A stretch of 64,000 bases of DNA from Candidatus Absconditabacterales bacterium (GTDB taxonomy: Bacteria; Patescibacteriota; Gracilibacteria; Absconditabacterales; Absconditicoccaceae). The notes beneath the pieces were generated by a model. That model was not told the origin of the DNA. It searched no databases and saw nothing but the letters and a program-made list of their open reading frames with translations. Position 1 is the first letter of the stretch; each line of letters starts with the position of its first letter. Location of the stretch: contig CALDTY010000003.1 of the NCBI GenBank assembly GCA_937923605.1, forward strand, positions 150,534 to 214,533, written 5' to 3'. Below, piece by piece: positions 1 through 10,761 of this stretch. The position numbers and the translations under genes were made by a program.

Positions 1-72
1 ACTTCATTTTTGGGCCCATTTCACATAGTATGACATATTTTCTTCAAATGTCGACATTTTGATGTTCTGCAT
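1..72 (-). CDS. N-terminal fragment of a gene running off the window start
   Basis: A reading frame opens with ATG at 72 and runs leftward for 24 codons to the edge without TAA or TAG. One in-frame UGA near the edge fits the glycine code of the neighbours. The visible residues begin MQNIKMSTFEENMSYYVKW and match no family I recognise. It is divergent from the ATPase gene at 163, so the 90 bp between them should hold both promoters. Only the first residues are visible, so the call rests on an open frame and a plausible start. Confidence 0.45.
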
Positions 73-162
73 GTATCAATATAACGCTTTAAAAGGGTAT
101 CTACGTATACTTAGATATATCTATTTTGTAAGGATTTATCTGAAAATATACATATAAATTTT

Positions 163-3100
163 ATGAAAACTCTCCAATGGTGTCAGTATAAAATTCAAGA
201 AACTGTGAAGATCAATCCTTCGCTAGAGTATAATTTGTCATTGTTAACTAGAGAAGCGTTTTGAATTGATAAGGCAGAATGTCTAACCATTATGGATCCA
301 TTAACGATCCAAACGTTTTTGTTATCAGGAAAACAAGTACCAATGCCTGATGAACTAAATCCTGATTTAGTTCATAACGTTTGAGATAACGAACAAGAAG
401 CACAACCCCAAGAAGATGATATTGCGTCTTCACTTCAAACAACTTTAAGTGAATGATTATGAGATATAGGAACACAAGCAGTTTGATATATTAAACAGTT
501 TTGAATTATTCTTTGATTGCTTATTCTTTGATTGATTATTTGGAAGTTAATTAAGTATGTCTTTGAATTTGTCTATGATGTATTTAATGCAAAAAGAATG
601 ATTTTTATGAAGATTATATTGCCAAGATGAGATAGTAAATCTGATCGTGAAGTGCAAAAGGAGTTAGCAAAAGATATGAAGGAAAAGATATGACGTATGT
701 CCCAGGTGTACAAGAGTATGCATAAACTATGAGAGTTATGATTTGCTGAATGAATGATGGATTTTATTTTTAATAAGCCAAAGTTTACCTTGTCGTTGGT
801 ATATGAAAAATGACTAATTTCTTTTGTTGTGTGAACCTATCCTGAATATAAAAAGATTTTAGAATGATCTATTTCTGCTCAGTATTCAAATGTTTCTATG
901 GAACAGGTGCCTCCTCCAAATTTTAAAAGAAAAAAGTATCGAGATATCTTGGCAGTCGAACCAAAGAAAAATCCAATGTATCCTATTCGTATTTTCAAAC
1001 AACTCGAGGATGATCCTTTAAATAATATTGTAGACTCTATAGCTAAGGTGAGCCCAAGTGATAATGTATATATTTTGTGGAATTGTAAACCAATTTGAAA
1101 TCGATTTAATAAAGGTGCAAAAAAACGAGCAACTTGATTATATAGGAATGATAAAACGTTTGTGAAGCCAGATCCATTACGAAAAAGAGTTCTTATGTGA
1201 CCCATAAGGATGATAAGATTTCTGTCTGGGACGGGTTGAGAAAAAAACCAGAGTGAAACAGCGTTGAAAACCTGATGACAAAATATGGTGCGTATGCTAA
1301 AATCTCAAGAAGATTCTATTAACACAATGTGAGAAGAGGCTGCAACTCAAGCATTTCAATCATCGTTCCTTTTAGTGTCATGTTCTGATGAGAGAGGTAA
1401 TGCAGAAGAGAATGTTCTAAATATGTTTGCAAGTACAAGTGTATATACTGATGAATATAATAATGAATTTGATAAGTCTGATTTAAAGGCAGATATCCTA
1501 GAGTTTATGTTTAAGCCATTATGGATGTTCGCGGCTAAATTTTCTCTACCAAATTTCTTTTTTAAGAGAAATATATTTTCTGCAAATGAATTAACTACAG
1601 TGTTTCATTTGCCAGATAGTATGTTTAATCGTTCTCCAATCATTAGATGGATGGACTATAAAATGCTTGCTGCACCTGATAATGCTCCCACACTTAAGGA
1701 TGAAAATCCTGATTTTGCCATATCCTGAATTATTGCTGAAGATTATAAGGGAGGTAATATGAACAAAATCTTGGAAGAAGTTAAACATCCTTCAGTAGTG
1801 AAATATGATAAACCAATAAAGACAAAAGAGAAGGTTGATAGTAACTATGTTCCAATTGAATGAGAAGAGATTGTAACTAATGATGACTGAGATACATTTG
1901 TTGTACGTTCTACACCAGATAAAAGATTTGCACTCAAGACGTATAAAGATGGAATATTGTTATGAGTAAATGTGCATAGAAATAAGTATACACCTATATA
2001 TATGAAAAGAGATGATCGTACTAGGCATCATTATATTATTGGTAAGTCTGGTACAGGTAAATCGGTTTATATATCATCACTAGCTAGACAAGATATCTGG
2101 AATGGAGACGGGGTATGTGTGATCGATCCTCATGGAGATTTAGTAGAAGAAATTCTAGAGTATATTCCAAAACATAGAGCAAAAGATGTTATATATTTTG
2201 ATGCAGGAAATGAGGAACGTCCGATGTGACTAAATCTTTTCCAAATTAAACATATTGCTGAGGCAGATAGAGCAGTCAATGATGCAGTAGAAATGTTTGT
2301 AAAGATGTTTGGACCTGAGATATTTGGACCACGTATTCAAGAATACTTTAAGTATGGATCATTAACCTTACTTGAAGATATGGAAGAATGAGCTACATTG
2401 ATTGATGTGCCAAGATTATTTACAGATGAAGCGTATAGGGCTTATAAAACATGAAGAGTAAAAAATCCTGTCGTTCGTAACTTCCGAGATAAAACATATA
2501 ACGCTATGGGGGATAGAGAGAAACAAGAGATTATTCCATATTTTACATCTAAGTTTGTGTCATTTATTACAAATTCACTTATTAGAAATATTATTGGTCA
2601 GACGAAGTCATGATTTGATTTTGAGGATGTGATGAATAATCAAAAAATTCTATTGATCAATTTATCGAAAGGTAAAATTGGTCAATTGAATGCTCAGTTG
2701 TTATGAATGATTATGGTATCTAAAATCTATAATGGAGCTATGGCGAGAGCTAAAATTGAAAAGAAAGATCGTAAAGATTTTTACCTATATGTAGATGAAT
2801 TCCAAAATTTTGTTACAGACACTTTTGCAGATATTTTATCTGAAGCAAGAAAATATAGATTGAACTTAATTATGGCTCATCAGTTTATTGCACAACTTGA
2901 TAGTAATGCATGATCAAATATTTGAGAAGGGAAGAGTAAGGTGAAAGATGCAGTGTTTGGTAATGTGTGAACAATGCAGTCATTTAAGGTCGGTGCGCCT
3001 GATGCAGAATTTTTGGAAAAGGAGTATCAGCCTGTGTTAAGTGCTCAGGATATACTTGGTATTTCAAATTATAAAGCATATATAAAATTGAATATTAATA

Positions 3101-3363
3101 ACTCAACTACCAGGCCTTTTTCTATGAATTCTATTTTTACACAAGAATATAGAAACAAAAAAGTTCGTGATATTCTTAAAGAGTATAGTGCAAAGAAGTA
3201 TGGTCGTAAAAAAGAATTTGTAGATACAGAAATCGCGGCTAGAATTTGAATAGCGGAAGAAGATCCTCCAGTTGAGGCGCAAGGAGAAGAAATGATAGAG
3301 ACGTGAGAGCCTGAAAATATTACAACTTGATGAGATCAGTCAGATAATCCAGATAGTTGATAA
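163..3363 (+). CDS. VirD4/TraD-like type IV secretion/conjugation ATPase, membrane anchored
   Basis: This 1066-residue protein is probably a DNA-translocation ATPase of the coupling-protein type common in CPR genomes. A hydrophobic anchor rich in Ile and Leu lies at about residues 104-130. The Walker A loop GKSGTGKS is near residue 627, an IDPHGD motif follows about 30 residues later, and the Walker B strand YLYVDEFQNF is near residue 875. The tail is acidic and Gly/Pro rich. About two dozen UGA codons interrupt it under the standard code. I chose ATG 163 because in-frame stops lie just upstream; ATG 292 is an alternative. No other type IV genes are adjacent, so DNA uptake, export or pilus work are all possible. 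The family is clear, the substrate unknown. Confidence 0.85.
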
Positions 3364-3402
3364 TATTCAAAATAGATGCTTTTTTTATAATCTTATGATC
3401 GG

Positions 3403-3663
3403 ATGCCAGAAAAAAATAAACTCAAGGTAGTACACAGAAAGAAAGAACTATCCGAATTGCAAAAGTTATATAATCATGATACCAGTGATCTTGTAGAAGT
3501 TTTGTATCAAAAAAAACTAGAAAAGCATATTAGTGAAACTAAGAAAGAAATTGATAGTCTCATGAAAGTGGTTCCTCAAGATCGTTCTACGAAACAAGAA
3601 TTAGAAACTTTATTAAAAGAGGAAAAAAGTAGTGTAGATTTATATAATAAAATAGCTTCATAA
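3403..3663 (+). CDS. Small Lys/Glu-rich coiled-coil-like protein
   Basis: An 86-residue, highly charged protein (MPEKNKLKVVHRKKELSELQ onward) with heptad-like Leu/Glu/Lys spacing, consistent with a helical coiled coil. It has no glycine, so the recoded UGA cannot be tested here. Its stop TAA overlaps the ATG of the next gene by one base, which suggests translational coupling. It follows the ATPase gene by 39 bp on the same strand and may be part of the same transcript. I do not recognise the family. Confidence 0.7.
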   Translation: MPEKNKLKVVHRKKELSELQKLYNHDTSDLVEVLYQKKLEKHISETKKEIDSLMKVVPQDRSTKQELETLLKEEKSSVDLYNKIAS

Positions 3664-3941
3664 TGTGAATAGAGAAGTATTGATTACATGAAAACAGTGA
3701 AGTACAGATTGCTTGATTAGAGCAATTGTTTTCGGAAATTAAATCTGAATTAGATGAGTTTAAATCAGAAACTATCGCTACTATTCAATTTAATGATAGT
3801 GAAATGATGAAGAAATTAACAACTTATGCTGATGAAGAAGGAAATATTGATGCGAATGCTTACGATGCATTTAGGAAATCAGATAATCCTTGAAATATGC
3901 TGCAGGCAAGTAAAGATGAAATCAGAGTGAATCTTAGTTAA
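3663..3941 (+). CDS. Small acidic helical protein coupled to the preceding gene
   Basis: A 92-residue protein whose ATG shares a base with the TAA of the upstream gene. It uses UGA for several glycines, including residue 2. The sequence is acidic and predicted helical (for example FSEIKSELDEFKSETIATI), with no membrane segment or known motif. The coupling suggests the two small proteins are made in similar amounts and may form a complex. The start is fixed by the stop-start overlap. Function is unknown. Confidence 0.7.
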
Positions 3942-3951
3942 TTCGAACCAA

Positions 3952-4128
3952 TTACTTTTTTAATTCAATTGGGAAACTTACAAGTAAGTCATCTTCTTTT
4001 AAAGGATCTTTTATTGTGAGAATTCAGTTCTTATCTTTTTTGATAGTATCTGGAAAAATGAAAAAATTCTGTATATCTTCAGATAGTAAAGAAGTATTTT
4101 CATGGATTTCTATTTCATGTTCAGCCAT
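3952..4128 (-). CDS. Small hypothetical protein, convergent
   Basis: A 58-residue reading frame from ATG 4128 to TAA 3952, with one UGA read as glycine (KDKNGILTI). The composition is that of a soluble acidic protein (MAEHEIEIHENTSLLSEDI). It runs towards the gene ending at 3941, only 10 bp away. I recognise no family. Support comes from normal composition, an ATG start and the in-frame UGA. Confidence 0.6.
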
Positions 4129-4152
4129 TTTGTATATGTGATTAAAATAAGA

Positions 4153-4180
4153 GATGCGACCTAAAGAATTAGGTCACATC
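4153..4180 (-). terminator. Hairpin downstream of the 40-residue gene
   Basis: GACCTAA and TTAGGTC (4158-4164 and 4169-4175) form a perfect 7-bp stem with an AGAA loop, extended by GATG/CATC after one mismatch. On the minus strand it is followed by a moderately U-rich run, so it fits termination of the leftward gene at 4324-4202. Confidence 0.55.
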
Positions 4181-4201
4181 GGTTTAAGGGCGTTAAAAGT
4201 T

Positions 4202-4324
4202 TTAAGTTAATAAAGCATCTAATCTCTTAAGCATAGCTTGGATTCTTTTTTTAGCTGCGTTGAGAATTGCGAGATTTTTCTTGTCTCTCAAGATACTTTC
4301 TTTAATTTGTTGTACTTTTAACAT
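4202..4324 (-). CDS. Short basic helical protein (40 residues)
   Basis: ATG 4324 opens a 40-codon frame ending in TAA at 4202. The product is very basic (KKNLAILNAAKKRIQAMLKR within it) and looks like one amphipathic helix. It contains no glycine. A hairpin lies just downstream and a 230-bp non-coding stretch upstream, which supports a separate small transcription unit. It might bind nucleic acid, but that is only an inference from charge. Confidence 0.55.
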   Translation of the reverse strand: MLKVQQIKESILRDKKNLAILNAAKKRIQAMLKRLDALLT

Positions 4325-4558
4325 AATTACATTTTTTGTATTATCTTTATAACTACGGATAAGATAAAGTCAATACTAATCATGTCTTCATTCTTGACCT
4401 ATCAATGTAGATTACTATAGTATTAGTTAGTATTGATAAGCATTAGTTAGCATGAGAGAGTCATTATCTACATAAGATCATGTAATCAATCACATACAAA
4501 TTCTTCGTAAGGATGAATTGCTTTCTAATTTCTCTTTTATGATTTAATTTTTGAACAT
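4325..4558. promoter_or_regulatory. Non-coding region upstream of gyrB with inverted repeats
   Basis: No convincing gene lies in these 234 bp. A perfect 10-bp inverted repeat, TCAATACTAA at 4370-4379 and TTAGTATTGA at 4427-4436, encloses 47 bp. ATTAGTTAG occurs twice close together (about 4422 and 4443). TTATCTTTAT/ATAAGATAAAG forms a second dyad near 4341-4369. The stretch probably holds divergent promoters and a structured gyrB leader or operator. Confidence 0.45.
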
Positions 4559-6472
4559 ATGGCAGCGAAATATGATGCATCCCAGATTAAGGTTCTAGAG
4601 TGATTAGAACCAGTCAGACATAGACCTTGAATGTATATATGATCCACTGATGCAAGAGGATTGCACCATATGGTATATGAAATAGTTGATAATGCTGTAG
4701 ATGAGGCTTTAGCATGACATTGTCAAAACATCACATTGATTCTTGAAAAATGATCAAAAGTAACAGTTATGGATGATTGACGTGGTATACCAGTTGATGT
4801 TCACAAAAAGACATGAAAGTCTGCATTAGAAACAATTTTGACAGTATTGCATGCTTGATGAAAATTTGAAAAATGAGCGTATAAAGTGTCATGATGATTG
4901 CATGGAGTTTGATCTTCAGTTGTAAATGCATTATCTAGCAAAATGCGTGCTGAAATTCACAAAGATGGTAAAGTTCATATGCAAGAATATAAAAGATGAG
5001 TTCCACAATGAGATATAGAGGTAATTTGAAAAACTGATAAACAATGATCTGTAATTATCTTTACGCCAGATGATACAATTTTTGATACTATGGATTTTTC
5101 TTATCATACATTGTCTACTAGAATTAAACATGCCGCATATTTGACTCCATGAGTATCGTTTACAATAGTGGATAGAAGGACCAGTAATCTTAAGGAAGAA
5201 AGATTCTACTATGAATGATGAATCAAGACATGGTTAAGAAATCTAGTGTGAACACAGACAGTTCTTTCACCCATTTTTTATCATATAGAAGACTTGGAAG
5301 AATGTCAGGTAGAAATAGCATTTCAGTTTGTGGATAGTACAAATGATAATCTATTGTCATTTGCAAATAATATTACAACGAAAGATTGAGGTACACATGT
5401 GCTATGATTTAAAGATGCTATACTTGTAGCAGTAAATGATTTTGCAAAAGATCAATGAGAAATTGACAAGAAGATAGGTGAATTTACTATTAGTGATATT
5501 ACTGATGGGTTATATAGTATTGTAACTGTTAAAATACCAGAACCTCAGTTTGAAGGACAAACAAAATGACGTCTATGAAATTGATATGTGCGCAAGGAGG
5601 TTGAGAAATCTGTAGTTAAATTTCTAAAGACGTATTTCAAAGAGAATGAAGACATAATCAAGAATATTATTGAGAAAGTTAAATTGTCGGCAAAAGCAAG
5701 AATTGCTGCCAAACTGGCACGTCAAACTGTTATGAGAAAATCGGCATTGTTATGATGAGTTTTGCCTTGAAAACTGGCTGACTGTAGTACAAAGAAAAAC
5801 GTAGGAACCGAATTATATATTGTGGAAGGTAATTCTGCGTGAGGTAGTGCTAAGCAAGCTCGTAATTCTAAATTTCAAGCTATTCTACCATTGAGAGGTA
5901 AGGTACTTAATACAGAACAAGCTGCGCTATGAAAAATACTAGCTAATAACGAAGTTAAGTCACTTATTATGGCTATTGGTGCATGAATGAAGGAAAGTTA
6001 TGAAGATGACAAAATAAGATATGAAAGAATTGTAATCATGACGGATGCTGATGTAGATGGAGCGCATATTAGAACGTTATTACTCACCTTTTTCTTCCGT
6101 TATATGAGGCCACTAATTGAGAACGAACATTTATTTATTGCCGTTCCTCCTCTATATAAGTTTAAACAAGGTAAAAAAGAAAAGTATATATATCCGCCAG
6201 ATGATCAACTTGATTTAGAAGAAGCTATGGCAAAGCATAAGTTTGAAGCTGAAAAAACTCAAGTTCAAAGGTATAAAGGTCTTTGAGAGATGAATCCAGA
6301 GCAATTACGAGATACTACTATGGATCCAGAAACACGTATGATGATGAAAGTTACAGTTGAAGATGCAGAAGAAGCTGACAAGTTATTTAGAATATTAATG
6401 TGAAGTGACGTGCAAAGTAGAAGACACTTTATACTTACGAATGCGAAGAATGTTAGAGAATTGGATGTCTAG
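4559..6472 (+). CDS. gyrB: DNA gyrase subunit B
   Basis: GyrB supplies the ATPase and part of the Toprim domain of DNA gyrase, which introduces negative supercoils with GyrA. The 637-residue product starts [20 protein letters not shown]. The ATP-site motif [12 protein letters not shown] lies near residue 70. The Toprim motifs EGNSAGGSAKQAR and [15 protein letters not shown] and the C-terminal QRYKGLGEMNPEQL follow in the expected order. Length and the GEMNPEQL tail favour GyrB over ParE. UGA codons fall on invariant glycines of both ATPase and Toprim motifs and are the best proof of the genetic code here. gyrA is not in the window. A strong hairpin terminator follows. Confidence 0.96.
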
Positions 6473-6503
6473 AAATTTATTATAGTAATTATATGATGTA
6501 ACA

Positions 6504-6537
6504 AAAAAAGCTTAGCATAAATTTGCTAAGCTTTTTA
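6504..6537. terminator. Bidirectional intrinsic terminator after gyrB
   Basis: AAAAAGCTTAGCA and TGCTAAGCTTTTT pair around a TAAATT loop, with an A-run before and a T-run after. It can therefore stop both gyrB and the converging gene at 6960-6559. Confidence 0.9.
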
Positions 6538-6558
6538 AAAGTTTCAATGATCTGATTA

Positions 6559-6960
6559 TTAAATTCTGAAAAACCTGATATTAGTATTATCAAATCTTTC
6601 ATTGGTAATTAATTCTGAAGGCAAGTAGCATTCAATCCCATCTTGATTCACATAGCAATAATTAGTATTGGCTAGGATATTTTGGTTGAACCAATTTTCT
6701 CTATTGCTATCCCCACCAGTTTGATGAGAGATTTGAGTAAGAAATCTGCCAGGTCTTATTCTCTTTGGCCTTTCTTTTAATTTAAGTGGCTTGGAAAGAT
6801 CTTTAAAATCTTTTCCTAGTATTCTTTCCTGTTTAAACATATAAAATCTATATGTTTTTAATGTTTGAGTAGAATTCTGTTCTCGATGTAGTGTTGGGTA
6901 CGAGAAAGTAGATAATTCATTACTTAATCTAGGTCTTGTAGTAGGCGATGTAGCTGTCAT
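6559..6960 (-). CDS. Hypothetical basic protein without UGA codons
   Basis: A 133-residue protein (MTATSPTTRPRLSNELSTF onward), rich in Arg, Lys, Thr and Asn. All five glycines use GGN and none uses UGA, unlike most neighbours. It has no signal peptide or transmembrane segment and I recognise no domain. The central part (RPKRIRPGRFLTQ) is strongly basic. It converges on gyrB with a shared terminator. It could be a native gene with few glycines or a transferred one; five glycines are too few to decide. Confidence 0.65.
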   Translation of the reverse strand: MTATSPTTRPRLSNELSTFSYPTLHREQNSTQTLKTYRFYMFKQERILGKDFKDLSKPLKLKERPKRIRPGRFLTQISHQTGGDSNRENWFNQNILANTNYCYVNQDGIECYLPSELITNERFDNTNIRFFRI

Positions 6961-7110
6961 TTACTTCTTTTTTTAAATTTTTTATTGATAATGAAATAGT
7001 AATGATTTATATAGATTTCACACTTTATGTCAAAGAATTTTTAATCTAATAGCATCCATTGAAGTGAGTTATAATAAAGATACAATAAATCAGTTTAAAC
7101 TATTTCTATA

Positions 7111-7671
7111 ATGCAAAACATCACAAATTTAATTTTTGAATGCTTTCACTTAAAAAGAATTAAACATGAAGGTTGGCGTATGGCTTGAATAGAATTTCCT
7201 GATTCTATCGCTGAACATAGTCTCAATGCAGCTCAGATAGGATATATCTTAGCTCAAATGGAAGGAGCTGACGCAAATAAAGTTACTGCTATGTTAGTGT
7301 GGCACGATTTAGCTGAAACTAGAATTTGAGATATACACAAAGTATGATCTAGATATATCAAATGAAAAAAAGAATTCGAGAAAAAGGTAATGGATGAACA
7401 GTTGCATGAGATTTCTTTTTGATCAAGTATATTGTGATTGTTTAATGAATATGAACAAAGAACAAGTTTGGAGTGAAAGATAGCTAAAGATGCAGATTAT
7501 TTAGAACAAGCATTTCAGGCAAAAATATATGTTGAACAATGATTTCATGGTGCTCAGGATCGAATAGATAATGTGTGATGAGCACTAAAAACAGATGCTG
7601 CAAAAAGCATTCGAGAACAAATGAATGCAACCAGTTATATAGATTGGTGGCAATGATTAAAATCTTTATAG
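7111..7671 (+). CDS. HD-domain phosphohydrolase (YfbR/5'-deoxynucleotidase type)
   Basis: The 186-residue protein carries the metal-binding signature of HD hydrolases: a histidine in AEHSLNAA near residue 35, the HD pair in VWHDLAET near residues 65-66, and a final Asp in AKDADYLEQA near residue 126. YfbR-like enzymes remove the 5'-phosphate from deoxynucleotides, which would suit a nucleotide-salvaging CPR cell. UGA is read as glycine at many sites (ETRIGDIHK, YVEQGFHG). It is followed 13 bp later by ruvA on the same strand. Substrate is inferred from the family only. Confidence 0.85.
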
Positions 7672-7684
7672 TGTTGTACTATTT

Positions 7685-8236
7685 ATGATACATCTAATAT
7701 CTGGAAAATTGAAAGAACATGGAAATGAGTTTTATATAGAAAACGATTTTTTTGGTATTGAAGTAGAATATGCTTGAACCAAGAAAAAATGACAATGGTA
7801 TCTATATCCAATTATTGATCCCAATCGTCATACAATAAAATATTACGCATTTGATAATCATAAACAGAAAGTTAGATTTTTAGAAATATGTAAAATTCAA
7901 GGAATCTGATGAAAGAGTTGATATATTATTGCTTGTCTTGATGATAAGAAGGTAAAACAAGCAATCGAAGATTTTGATATCAAGTTTTTTACAAGTCTTC
8001 CATGAGTATGACCAAAAACAGCCAAAAGATTGCTTGTTGAGTTAAAAACTACCCTAGAAGATAGTGATGTAAAAAAACTATCAATTAACGATAAATTACT
8101 AAAGAATATACTTACGTCATTACATGAACTTTGATATGAACGTTCGAATATCAAAAAACAACTAACATTGTGTCCAGTTGACCTTACAAAAGATAATTTG
8201 CCCGAGATTATGAAACGATTAGTTGAGAATTTATAG
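7685..8236 (+). CDS. ruvA: Holliday junction branch-migration protein RuvA
   Basis: RuvA binds four-way DNA junctions and loads the RuvB motor. The 183-residue product has the N-terminal OB-like domain and the helix-hairpin-helix motifs: KIQGIGGKSGYIIA near residue 73 and the clearer LPGVGPKTAKRLLVEL near residue 104. A C-terminal three-helix segment follows, as in the family. Key loop glycines are UGA codons. It lies between the HD hydrolase and the ATP-grasp fusion gene. RuvB and RuvC are not in the window. The N-terminal domain is diverged, so the identification rests mainly on the HhH region and length. Confidence 0.88.
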
Positions 8237-8260
8237 TGTTTTTCATTTTATACACAAACA

Positions 8261-10690
8261 ATGCTGAATTTTTGAATTCTTGGTATGAATGCTAGGAACT
8301 TGCAATATATAAAGAAGTTTAATCCTCAAAAATCAATTCGTTTGGCAAACGATAAATTTAAGTCTAAGAAATTTTTAAATGAAAGATGAATTCCAGTACC
8401 TAAAACTTTTGACCTAATCACAAATCGTTCAGATTTGTATACCTATGATTTTAAATCACTTGGAGTAGAGGAACTAATTGCGAAACCTTGTAACTGAAGT
8501 AGATGAAGAGGAATATACCGCATAAAACCAATTGAAACTCCTGAAGATGCGCATCTTTTATGAGACGATTCTATGTTTGATCTTTTTTTTAACCAACAAT
8601 CGCTTTATAAAGATCAATGGTATAAAGTAGGTTCAGAAGTAATTCCTGACCAAACATTAAGAAGATATCTGGTAGATGTATTGGATGGGAAAAACTCAAT
8701 GTGACGGTGATGAGATAATATTTTACTAGAAGAACTCATAGTTCCTGGATCATGATTTGAGCCATTTTGCACCGAATGATTAGCAGACATAAGGGTTATT
8801 GTTTTTAACTTAATCCCTGTCGCAGCAATGCTTCGTGTTCCAACAGTTGAATCTGATTGAAAAGCTAATTTAGATAGATGATGAATTTGATTATGAATTA
8901 ATGTAAGTACATGAAAAGTTCGTTCAATGTTTCAGAATTGAACAATATATAAGAAAGATTTCCCATCAGAATATGAAAAAATGGAGGGTAAAAAGATATC
9001 GTATTGGAATGATATTTTATCTTATTCCTCTAAAGTTCAGTACTTTACTAATTTATGATATTTAGCTTTAGATTGGGTCATCACTGAAGAATGACCAAAA
9101 TTACTCGAGATCAATGCTAGAGCCTGATTGAAATTTCAACTTGCAGCAATCTTGCCACTTAGAAGAAGACTAGATAAAATCAAAGATATGAAAGTAAATG
9201 ATCCTGAGAAATGAGTAGAAATAGCCAAGACTTTATTTACTGAAGATAAAGGGCAACTCATATCTGCATCAAAAGTTATTTATTTATCACAACATTGAAA
9301 ACTTAAAAAGGAAACTCAAGAAGGAAAAAAAATCACTATGGATGTTATAGTAGATGTAGATATCAAAAGACAAAGAACCACAATATGAAATCAAGTTAGA
9401 GATTTTCTATGAGATGAAATTGTTTCGTTTTCATTGGAATTGCAAGACAGTCATATTACATTTCATGATTTTTCATTTAAAGGATCCAAGAAAACTGAAG
9501 ATAACACCATTATTTTAGGTAGAGATCTTGCTCAAGAGTATTATTTGAAGCCAATTAAGAAAATATTCACTTCTCAGCATGTTATATCTAATAAGAATGT
9601 TATTGAACATGAATTGGACAAGTTACATATACTTGATGAAAATTTGTTCAAGCTAAGTAAGTTGTTAAATCTTTCAAGAATATTAAAACCAACAAATTAC
9701 TTGGAAGAGTTAGATAATTTTATTACATGGAACGGTCATTATAACCCTAAATTTACATACAATCGACCTAGTGATAAGAAACTGCATTCTATCTATCAAC
9801 AAATAAATCGCTTAAAAGAAAAGTATTTTGATTATTCAAGTTGAATGAAAAGTCCTTTTTCAATTATATTTTTAAATAAAGCTAATGAACTACTCAAGAA
9901 ACACGCATTATTGGTGGCGTATAAGAAACAAAAATATTCTGAAATACTAGAATCAAATAAAGCTCTTTTTTGACCAATTGATCCAGAATTAATTAAAGAA
10001 TCAAAACGAATGATTTTTGATCACGAGAATGATGACCATCAACTGTGAAGAAAACTACAAAGTTTAGAAATTAGAGAATATATACTGTCATATTTGACTC
10101 AACAATGATTTCATTGAGTCCATGTTTATTTTGATTCAAATACTACTTCTAGACTTACAGTGGCAAGAAGTGCCAAAAAAATAAATATTAAAATTATGCA
10201 ATGATTGATTATTAGAGAAAAGGACCTACAAGCGACGTTAGCTCATGAGGTTGATGTACATGTGAGAAGATATATGAATTGATCAAAAACCTGACGACAT
10301 ATTCTACGTCAATGAACAGCACATTTTATTTCAGATGAAGAAGGTCTGGCGGTTACTGAAAGCCTAAAATACCTTCCAGAATGATACGAAAGGAAATGAA
10401 GATTTTTAAGATATTACTATTTGTCTTTAGTTGCGAACAAAGATTTTGCAGGAATCGCTTCAATTATCATGTGACTTAGAAATGTAACCTTAAGAACAGC
10501 GTTTTCTGATGTGCTGAGAGTGAAAAAATGAATTCAGAATACTTGATTTATTGATGAATGAGCAGTGTATTATAAGGATAAAGTATATTTAGATGGACAG
10601 AAGAAAATCCAAAAGTGGATAGATGCTTGATGAGATACAGAGGATTTGATGGTAGGGAAAATAACTATTCAAGATTTAGAGATTGTTTAA
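8261..10690 (+). CDS. ATP-grasp (RimK-related glutamate ligase-like) fused to DUF1704/MATCAP-like metallopeptidase
   Basis: An 809-residue two-domain protein. Residues 1-330 form an ATP-grasp ligase of the alpha-L-glutamate-ligase-like type: the ATP-binding segment IAKPCNGSRGRGIY, LLEELIVPG, and the metal-binding LLEINARAGLKFQ near residue 283. Residues 400-809 match DUF1704 (the QEGLA family that includes tyrosine carboxypeptidase MATCAP), with HEVDVH near residue 662 and DEEGLA about 30 residues later. These supply the HExxxH zinc site and the downstream glutamate. A ligase and a carboxypeptidase in one chain suggest addition and removal of a terminal amino acid on some peptide; this is inference. 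Two related HExxH genes follow at once. Confidence 0.82.
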
Positions 10691-10695
10691 ATATA

Positions 10696-10723
10696 TTGAC
10701 AAATAAGTAATTTTATATATAAC
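10696..10723 (+). promoter_or_regulatory. Sigma70-like promoter
   Basis: TTGACA at 10696 and TATAAC at 10718 with a 16-bp spacer, 39 bp upstream of the ATG at 10762. It separates the two metallopeptidase genes into different transcription starts. Confidence 0.7.
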
Positions 10724-10761
10724 TAATTATACTAAGTTTTATATATCTATATTTTTTGTCT

